Below are positions 32,792-37,875 of a stretch of 37,875 bases of DNA, piece by piece. A model generated the notes under the pieces. The model ran no database searches, was not told where the DNA came from, and saw nothing but the letters and a program-made list of their open reading frames with translations. The DNA lies in the NCBI GenBank assembly GCA_021299835.1, contig JAJTER010000021.1:1-37875 (forward strand), given 5' to 3'. The number at the start of each line of letters is the position of its first letter. The stretch's first letter is position 1. This DNA comes from Saprospiraceae bacterium (GTDB taxonomy: Bacteria; Bacteroidota; Bacteroidia; Chitinophagales; Saprospiraceae). The position numbers and the translations under genes were made by a program.

Positions 32792-33526
32792 TTAGGAACG
32801 AATGCGGTATTGCAAAACAAATCGGGTGATTAATAAAAATATTGCAATCACTGACAGAAAATAAATAAGGTCGCGGGTATCAGGCGCTCCTTTACTAAGG
32901 GCATGATAATGGTAGTCCATACCAAATTGTTGCACTAACGCGTCCCATTTTCCAAAAAAAACAGGTAGCCCTGATAGGAAATAAAAGCCGTAAAAGAATA
33001 AAAAACAACCCGTTACCGCTAACACAAAAGCAACTATCTGACTTTCAGTAAGCGATGAGGCTAACATGCCAATGGAAGCAAAAGCACTGCCGAGGAGCAA
33101 AAGGCCTAAATAGGAACCCATAATAGCTCCAGTGTCCAGATTACCAACGGGTGAACCCAGAAAATACAGGGTTATATAGTAAAATAGGGTAGGCACCAAT
33201 GCGAGGAAAAGGAGCGATACCGCGGCTAGAAATTTCCCGATAACTAAGCCCATTTCATCTATCGGTTTAGTTAGTAAAAGAGCAAGCGTTCCCAGTTGTC
33301 TTTCTTCAGCCAATAATCTCATAGTTATAGCTGGTACCAAAAATAAAAATAAGGAGGGAGCCATCTCGAAAAATGGCTCTAAAGAGGCAAAATTTGATTC
33401 CAGTAAACTGGTTTCCGGGAATACAAATAAAAATAATCCCATAACGGTTAAAAACACGCCCAAAACCAAATAGCCTGTCAGATTATTGAAAAATGTTGTT
33501 AATTCCTTCTTATAAATTACCCACAT
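32792..33526 (-). CDS. gldF: Gliding-motility ABC transporter permease GldF
   Basis: A 244-residue ABC-2 type permease with six membrane helices. The N-terminus MWVIYKKELTTFFNNLTGYLV is the cytoplasmic entry helix of this family. ITMRLLAEERQLGTLALLLTKP is the characteristic coupling segment of GldF/NatB-type permeases. It pairs with the ATPase GldA, encoded upstream, and with GldG, encoded 12 nt downstream. The start is 11 nt after the stop of the unknown exported-protein gene. Confidence 0.95.
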   Translation of the reverse strand: MWVIYKKELTTFFNNLTGYLVLGVFLTVMGLFLFVFPETSLLESNFASLEPFFEMAPSLFLFLVPAITMRLLAEERQLGTLALLLTKPIDEMGLVIGKFLAAVSLLFLALVPTLFYYITLYFLGSPVGNLDTGAIMGSYLGLLLLGSAFASIGMLASSLTESQIVAFVLAVTGCFLFFYGFYFLSGLPVFFGKWDALVQQFGMDYHYHALSKGAPDTRDLIYFLSVIAIFLLITRFVLQYRIRS

Positions 33527-33537
33527 GAATTTGCATA

Positions 33538-34197
33538 TTATTTTTGAATGATAAAAGGGTAACGGCCATTGAAAACAATAAGTGCACGAGTCAATTTTTC
33601 TTCATATTCTTCTTCCGAAGCGAAGCGGAGCGCACGTAAAATCTCCTTATCTTTTTCCATCCATTGCTCCAGAATATCCTTGTCGTAGGGTATAATGAGG
33701 TCGTCCTTCAAATGGAAAATCCGCCTTTCTATGGTTGTGATATTTCTTTTTACAACGCCTTTTCTAAATACCGTCCCAGTTAACGGATTATATGCTTTCA
33801 TAGGAAATAATTCCTGATTCTCCTTTTCGTAAGAAAAAATATTTATCAGTCCTCTTACCGTGAGTTCCGCAAACAAGGTTAAAGGCCTGCCAGAACTGTC
33901 CGGAGAAATTCTAATGTATGGAATGCCTTTGATGGTAAATCCCCAGACAGAGTCTTGAATGCCTGACCCAGGATGACCTTTTTTATGTATATTTTCAACC
34001 TGGTAACATTTAAGTTTCGTATTATACGTCCAGACAACCTCATACTCTCTCCATAAACGGGAAGGAGCATCTTTTTTGAACTCATTAATATTCAGGTATA
34101 GACCGTCCACTAACTTTAACTCTTGATTTAGAGCACGTTGGCCAAAAGAATAAGTGATAGAAAAACAAAGAGCGAGAAAAAGGATTATTTTTTTCAT
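33538..34197 (-). CDS. Exported protein of unknown function in the gld operon
   Basis: A 219-residue protein with a signal peptide (MKKIILFLALCFSITYSFGQ) and no lipobox. The mature part is a mix of short strands and charged helices: LVDGLYLNINEFKKDAPS, WGFTIKGIPYIRISPDS and EDDL..YDKDILEQWMEKDKE-like elements; it ends FNGRYPFIIQK. I do not recognise it as GldN or any other named gliding protein. Its start overlaps the gldA stop by 4 nt and gldF begins 11 nt later, so it is co-translated with the transporter and may be a periplasmic partner. Confidence 0.75.
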   Translation of the reverse strand: MKKIILFLALCFSITYSFGQRALNQELKLVDGLYLNINEFKKDAPSRLWREYEVVWTYNTKLKCYQVENIHKKGHPGSGIQDSVWGFTIKGIPYIRISPDSSGRPLTLFAELTVRGLINIFSYEKENQELFPMKAYNPLTGTVFRKGVVKRNITTIERRIFHLKDDLIIPYDKDILEQWMEKDKEILRALRFASEEEYEEKLTRALIVFNGRYPFIIQK

Positions 34198-35111
34198 TGA
34201 ATGTCAGATCCTGTTAGTTTTTGAAATATTTCCTCTACACTGCGTCGGTCTTGTTGCATACCAATGATGATATTGTCGTCTTTAACTGCTTGCTTAAATA
34301 TTAAGGGTCTTACATCAATGCCTGGCGCGGTAATTACCTGAATAACATCAGGATGTATTTGACGGATACGCTGAACGTCCTTTATTTTTTTAAAATGCTC
34401 TAAGGTAAAAGGACCCTGGAACGTTACCGTAGTAACCCATTCACCTTGAAAGGTAGATTGTAAATTTTGCAAGGTATCATTTGCCTGCATTTTACCATCC
34501 TTTATAATGAGAACACGGTCGCATAAGGCAGTAACCTCCTGCATGATGTGGGTAGAAAAAATCAATGTTTTTTCCTTGCCCAATGCTTTTATAAGAGATC
34601 GGATCTCCACTAATTGATTGGGGTCCAGGCCTGTCGTGGGTTCATCCAGTATCAATACCTGAGGATCGTGAATAATGGCTTGAGCCAGTCCAACCCTTTG
34701 TTTATAACCTTTGGATAAGGCGCCTATTTTTTTATGTTTTTCAGGGGTAAGTCCAATTAGATCAATGACCTCGGACACTCTGGCGGAGGAATTTTTTATA
34801 GGATAAAAGCCAGCAACAAAGTGAAGATATTCCTTAATATATAAATCGCCATACAATGGATTATTTTCTGGCAGGTAGCCAATCAATCTTCTTATTTCTT
34901 TAGGATTCGCTTGCACATCAAAACCACCAATTTCTACTGAGCCTTCGGTCGGGGGCAAGTACCCCGTCAGTATTTTCATGGTAGTACTTTTTCCGGCACC
35001 ATTTGGACCCAAAAAGCCAAGAATCTGACCTTTTTCAACTTGAAAACTGAGCTTGTCGATGGCTTTTTGTTCCCCATATATTTTGGTGAGACCTTCCACC
35101 CTAACTGACAT
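34194..35111 (-). CDS. gldA: Gliding-motility ABC transporter ATPase GldA
   Basis: A 305-residue ABC ATPase. Walker A is GPNGAGKST (35-43). NPKEIRRLIGYLPENNPLYG contains the Q-loop equivalent typical of GldA. The signature is LSKGYKQR, Walker B is VLILDEPTTGLDP, and the H-loop is LIFSTHIMQE. A C-terminal domain of about 80 residues follows. It powers the GldF/GldG complex. It is the first gene of the operon, divergent from the dipeptide epimerase gene, with 112 nt between the two start codons. No clear TAnnTTTG element was found there. Confidence 0.95.
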   Translation of the reverse strand: MSVRVEGLTKIYGEQKAIDKLSFQVEKGQILGFLGPNGAGKSTTMKILTGYLPPTEGSVEIGGFDVQANPKEIRRLIGYLPENNPLYGDLYIKEYLHFVAGFYPIKNSSARVSEVIDLIGLTPEKHKKIGALSKGYKQRVGLAQAIIHDPQVLILDEPTTGLDPNQLVEIRSLIKALGKEKTLIFSTHIMQEVTALCDRVLIIKDGKMQANDTLQNLQSTFQGEWVTTVTFQGPFTLEHFKKIKDVQRIRQIHPDVIQVITAPGIDVRPLIFKQAVKDDNIIIGMQQDRRSVEEIFQKLTGSDIQ

Positions 35112-35223
35112 AGATTTTTATTTAATTTTGAGAATGTAAATTTAACAAAATTTGAAATGGATTTATTGTAGGTTTTAACATACCTTGAACTAATTTTTCA
35201 AAATAATCTTCAAAGTTCCTTTT

Positions 35224-36324
35224 ATGAACCATAGTATTAAGCATATCCGCATTTTTAAAATGGATATTCCATTAAAATATCCATTCGTTATTTCCCTTGA
35301 AACGATAACGGTGGCTAAAAATGTGCTTATTGTCATGGAAACACACTCTGGCTATTTGGGCTATGGTGAAATTAGTCCTTATGAGAAAATACATAAGGAA
35401 ACGCAGGCGTCCTGTTTGCATTATGCTCAACAAATAGCTTCGGCACTTCTTGGCATTAATCCGTGGGATATTTTAACCTGGCAAAAGGCTTTAAGCAATA
35501 CGGTAGTTGGGCAAAATGGGATAAAAAGTGCCTTTGATATGGCGTTTTATGATTTGGCAGCACAAATAGCAGGACTTCCTCTCTATGCCTATCTGGGTGG
35601 TAATAATACAAAAAAGATGTTTACTGACATGACTGTGGGCATTGATAGTCCAGAAAATATGGCTTTGGAGGCAAGAAAATATGTTGATGATGCCTTTCCA
35701 GCCATAAAAATAAAACTGGGAACGCAGCTTAAAGACGATGTGCATAGGGTTAAATTGGTCAGAGAAGCTATAGGTGAGGCTATTCCTCTTCGCATAGACG
35801 CAAATCAAGGTTGGGATACTTCTACCGCTTTGAAAGTACTGTCTGACATTATCCCTTTTAATGTTGAATATTGTGAACAACCGGTTCAAGCAAGAGATTT
35901 TGAAGCTATGGCTTTTCTTCATAAACACAGTCCAATACCTATAATGGCAGATGAAAGTTTGTTTGATCCCTCTGACGCACTGACGCTTATTCGCGAAAAT
36001 GCTTGTAGCGGTTTTAACATAAAAATATCAAAGGCAGGGGGCATACGTTCAGCACAACTGTCCGCCCTTTTTGCCCAAACAGCAGGAATGCAATGTCAGG
36101 TAGGTTGTTTTTCTGAGAGTAGATTGGGTATCACCGCATTGGCGCATTTTGCCCTGGCTCACGAAGCAGTGGTCAACTTCGATATGGATAGTCCGTTTAT
36201 GTTAAGTGAAGACCCAATAAACGGGGGTATTTATTATACGGCAGAAAAAGAGGTCATTTTAGGGGAGAAGATAGGTATCGGTTGTATACCCGATATAACC
36301 GCAGCTTGCTTTCAGGAAATATGA
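35224..36324 (+). CDS. Dipeptide epimerase (enolase superfamily)
   Basis: A 366-residue enolase-superfamily enzyme. The capping domain is at the N-terminus. Catalytic residues in the barrel are Lys162-x-Lys164 (IKIKLG), metal ligands Asp192 (IDANQGWD), Glu218 (EYCEQP) and Asp243 (MADESLFD), and the second acid/base Lys267 (FNIKISKAGG). A DMDSP element near the C-terminus matches the DxD that L-Ala-D/L-Glu epimerases use to bind the dipeptide amino group. It probably interconverts stereoisomers of a murein- or protein-derived dipeptide. It is monocistronic on the plus strand. A strong hairpin overlaps its stop codon. Confidence 0.92.
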   Translation: MNHSIKHIRIFKMDIPLKYPFVISLETITVAKNVLIVMETHSGYLGYGEISPYEKIHKETQASCLHYAQQIASALLGINPWDILTWQKALSNTVVGQNGIKSAFDMAFYDLAAQIAGLPLYAYLGGNNTKKMFTDMTVGIDSPENMALEARKYVDDAFPAIKIKLGTQLKDDVHRVKLVREAIGEAIPLRIDANQGWDTSTALKVLSDIIPFNVEYCEQPVQARDFEAMAFLHKHSPIPIMADESLFDPSDALTLIRENACSGFNIKISKAGGIRSAQLSALFAQTAGMQCQVGCFSESRLGITALAHFALAHEAVVNFDMDSPFMLSEDPINGGIYYTAEKEVILGEKIGIGCIPDITAACFQEI

Positions 36325-36349
36325 TATTCCGATGGATGGCAAGCTGCGG
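36299..36349. repeat. Long inverted repeat over the epimerase stop codon
   Basis: CCGCAGCTTGC (36299-36309) and GCAAGCTGCGG (36339-36349) are perfect 11-bp arms. The 29-nt loop contains a nested imperfect repeat GGAAATAT / ATATTCC. It starts within the last codons of the epimerase and ends 13 nt before the convergent winged-helix gene. No T-run follows on either strand, so it is more likely an mRNA-end stem than a classical terminator. Confidence 0.6.
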
Positions 36350-36361
36350 GAATAGAAAAGA

Positions 36362-36694
36362 TTAGAGTACTACATTGCGCACAACGGCTTTGCTGAGTAC
36401 TTTAGCTGTTTTGCAAACAATTAATATTTTCTCATGATTTAGCTCATAGCTAGCCTTTCCTTCGCTAAGAAAAGTCATGTAAATTGCTTCTACTTGCCGT
36501 AGTAAATTCAAATGTTTAGATAGCTTTTCTTCTTGCCATCCCGTTTGAATTAATAAGTCAATACTTTCAATGGATTCGTGAGATTCCATTATTTTAATAA
36601 GTTTTCTGCTCTCAGGGAGGTATAATACCTCAAGCAGTTTCGTCGCCTTTGACAACGAACGTTTGTTTAGTGTGTTTTCCATAGTGTTCTCCAA
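36362..36694 (-). CDS. Small winged-helix (ArsR-like) DNA-binding protein
   Basis: A 110-residue protein. After a polar N-terminus the pattern PESRKLIKIMESHESIESIDLLIQ, then EEKLSKHLNLLRQVEAIYMT and LSEGKASYELNHEKI, resembles the ArsR winged helix: a helix, a short spacer, a recognition helix with SKHLxxLR, then a beta wing ending in YxLN. No metal-binding cysteine motif is present, so it is not a typical metal sensor. A TetR/MarR-like origin is less likely. It converges on the dipeptide epimerase and has a long AT-rich upstream region. The target is unknown. Confidence 0.6.
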   Translation of the reverse strand: MENTMENTLNKRSLSKATKLLEVLYLPESRKLIKIMESHESIESIDLLIQTGWQEEKLSKHLNLLRQVEAIYMTFLSEGKASYELNHEKILIVCKTAKVLSKAVVRNVVL

Positions 36695-37134
36695 GTGTCA
36701 TAATAGAGGTAATCAAACAAGGAATAGAACAAAATATTGATTATCAAACTTTTAATATTTAACAATAAATTTCATCTGTCTTCCTAGAACAAAGAAAATA
36801 ATAAGATGCGAAAAATCATAAGATTAATGGAAATATATTCAAAGTATTTTTAATGTGTTGTTTGCTTCAAAATTTTAATTGCAATTTTATATTATTGAAA
36901 TATAGTATTATATGTATATTGTGTTTTTAATATATATTAAAAATGTATTTTGAATATGCCTTAAATGAGGGGGTTAAAAAAATAGCTATCCTGGTTTTTT
37001 TATACTCTAATTACTCACCTAATGAAATGTATGAGTTTGAAACGTAACATTAGCACTAATATTGTGCATAAAAATTAAAATACCTGCACAAGGTTGACAA
37101 CAATCTTGTGCAGGTGTTTTTTTAAGCATATAAT
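36695..37134. other. AT-rich intergenic region with a terminator
   Basis: These 440 bases of very AT-rich sequence contain several small dyads (e.g. TAAAAAAA / TTTTTTTA near 36976-37004 and GCAC / GTGC near 37051-37066) and a strong hairpin terminator at 37082-37123. No coding potential was seen on either strand. The upstream region of the winged-helix gene lies here. Confidence 0.55.
37082..37123 (+). terminator. Strong rho-independent terminator
   Basis: ACCTGCACAAG (37082-37092) and CTTGTGCAGGT (37105-37115) form a perfect 11-bp stem with a 12-nt loop, followed by G and seven T on the plus strand. On the minus strand the same stem lies 12-53 nt downstream of the S9 peptidase stop and is followed by ATTTTAATTTTTA, so it may serve both directions. 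No plus-strand gene is visible upstream of it. Confidence 0.78.
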
Positions 37135-37875
37135 TTAGTATCCTTTATTTATTCCTTTTTCTATGGCAGGAACCCCTTTTGCCATCCATTGAGGCAGTGG
37201 TTTATCGAGTAGATAATGGTCGAAAAACTGTTGCATCCTTATTTGAAAATCTTTACGATTTTCTAGTTTTACCGGCCAGTGAGGTTCGCCATTATAATTC
37301 AACATCCATGCTGGTTTGCCGAGGCGGCGCATGCCCATGTAAAATTCAATGCCTTGATACCATGGAACGGCACCATCGGCGTCATTGTGAAGTATAAGAA
37401 CGGGCGTATTTATTCTATCTAAGAAGAACAGGGGTGAATTTTCAAAAAATTGCATTGGTTTTTCCCACAATGTTCCTCCAATTCTTGATTGCGTATGCTC
37501 GTATTGGAACATTCTACTCATTCCCGACTCCCAGCGAATGCCTCCGTAAGCAGAAAACATATTAACCACCGGTGCACCCGATTCGGCACATTTAAAAAGA
37601 TTTGTACGGGTTAAAATATAGGCTATTTGGTAGCCTCCCCAGCTATGTCCTTGTATGCCGATATTATTTTTATCGACAAATCCTTTATCTATCAATGCGG
37701 TGGTTCCAGATACTACAGCTTGTAGCGCACTCTCCCCGGGATAGCCTATTTTATAAGGTATATCAGGATTGAAAACGAGGTAACCTCTACTGGTGTAAAA
37801 TGTATAATTGATCTGGCTTCTGCCGGCAACAGGCAATTTGTGCTCGTATAATGCATCGGAGCTACGCTCGTAAAA
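37135..37875 (-). CDS. S9 family peptidase, C-terminal part (runs off the window)
   Basis: The frame is open to the window edge; the first visible residues FYERSSDALYEHKLPVAG are mid-protein, so the start lies beyond 37875. A TTG at 37836 is not a start. The prolyl-oligopeptidase catalytic domain is clear: VFNPDIPYKIGYPGESA, the nucleophile Ser in IQGHSWGGYQ (codon 37642-37644), the acid Asp in HNDADGAVPW, and the base His in YNGEPHWP. About 247 residues are visible. Such enzymes cleave peptides, often after proline, or act as dipeptidyl/acylaminoacyl peptidases. A terminator follows at 37082-37123. Confidence 0.92.
   Translation of the reverse strand, partial: FYERSSDALYEHKLPVAGRSQINYTFYTSRGYLVFNPDIPYKIGYPGESALQAVVSGTTALIDKGFVDKNNIGIQGHSWGGYQIAYILTRTNLFKCAESGAPVVNMFSAYGGIRWESGMSRMFQYEHTQSRIGGTLWEKPMQFFENSPLFFLDRINTPVLILHNDADGAVPWYQGIEFYMGMRRLGKPAWMLNYNGEPHWPVKLENRKDFQIRMQQFFDHYLLDKPLPQWMAKGVPAIEKGINKGY

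Noticed and set aside
37135-37836. Reading the S9 peptidase as a complete 233-residue gene starting at 37836
   Set aside because: The codon there is TTG and the frame continues open with typical S9 sequence to the window edge, so the gene is cut by the window boundary.

Overview
The window looks like a chromosomal segment of a low-GC Bacteroidota bacterium, probably a free-living polysaccharide degrader. The basis is a gliding-motility ABC transporter operon (gldA, gldF, gldG), DUF4340 and DUF6132 proteins, weak Shine-Dalgarno signals, and a few promoters resembling the Bacteroidota form TTTG-N19-TAnnTTTG. No rRNA, tRNA, CRISPR array or complete insertion sequence was seen.

Layout: (1) 58-1450, minus strand: a compact five-gene operon of small redox/sulfur proteins (two YgaP/DUF2892-like membrane proteins, DUF6132, rhodanese, OsmC). 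It is separated by a terminator from a GNAT-nitrilase fusion (1545-3065). (2) 3517-4401, plus strand: an Rpn-family nuclease gene with an in-frame tandem repeat. (3) 4444-9977, minus strand: a probable operon of a very large secreted DUF6807/PVC-type dehydrogenase/HEAT/cytochrome c protein, a GH11 xylanase broken by a 1-nt frameshift, and an alpha/beta hydrolase. (4) 10381-12876: a secreted metzincin-like metalloprotease. (5) 13165-16378: a small accessory patch with a decayed PDDEXK_9 fragment, an NAD-dependent reductase, a small membrane protein, a second Rpn gene, and a YefM/YoeB toxin-antitoxin pair whose toxin has decayed. (6) 16479-19391: a PhyH dioxygenase-alcohol dehydrogenase operon divergent from an AraC regulator, with a perfect palindrome in front of the regulator. 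(7) 19422-23389: an ABC exporter and a divergent penicillin-acylase-family enzyme. (8) 23644-28690, minus strand: a GH29 alpha-L-fucosidase operon with a small exported protein, a cytochrome-containing DUF1549/DUF1553 protein and a DUF1501 protein. (9) 28793-35111, minus strand: the gld operon plus an unknown exported protein, a DUF4340 protein and a membrane acyltransferase. (10) 35224-37875: a dipeptide epimerase, a small winged-helix protein, a strong terminator, and the C-terminal part of an S9 peptidase that runs off the window.

The most distinctive theme is that Planctomycete/Verrucomicrobia-style 'PVC' proteins (cytochrome c domains, DUF1501, DUF1553, the TIGR02604-type propeller) sit in the same operons as glycoside hydrolases: GH29 in one, GH11 in the other. 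This suggests, by inference only, secreted or periplasmic oxidative chemistry coupled to glycan breakdown. The second theme is gene decay: a frameshifted xylanase, a toxin that has lost its catalytic C-terminus, and a nuclease-domain fragment.
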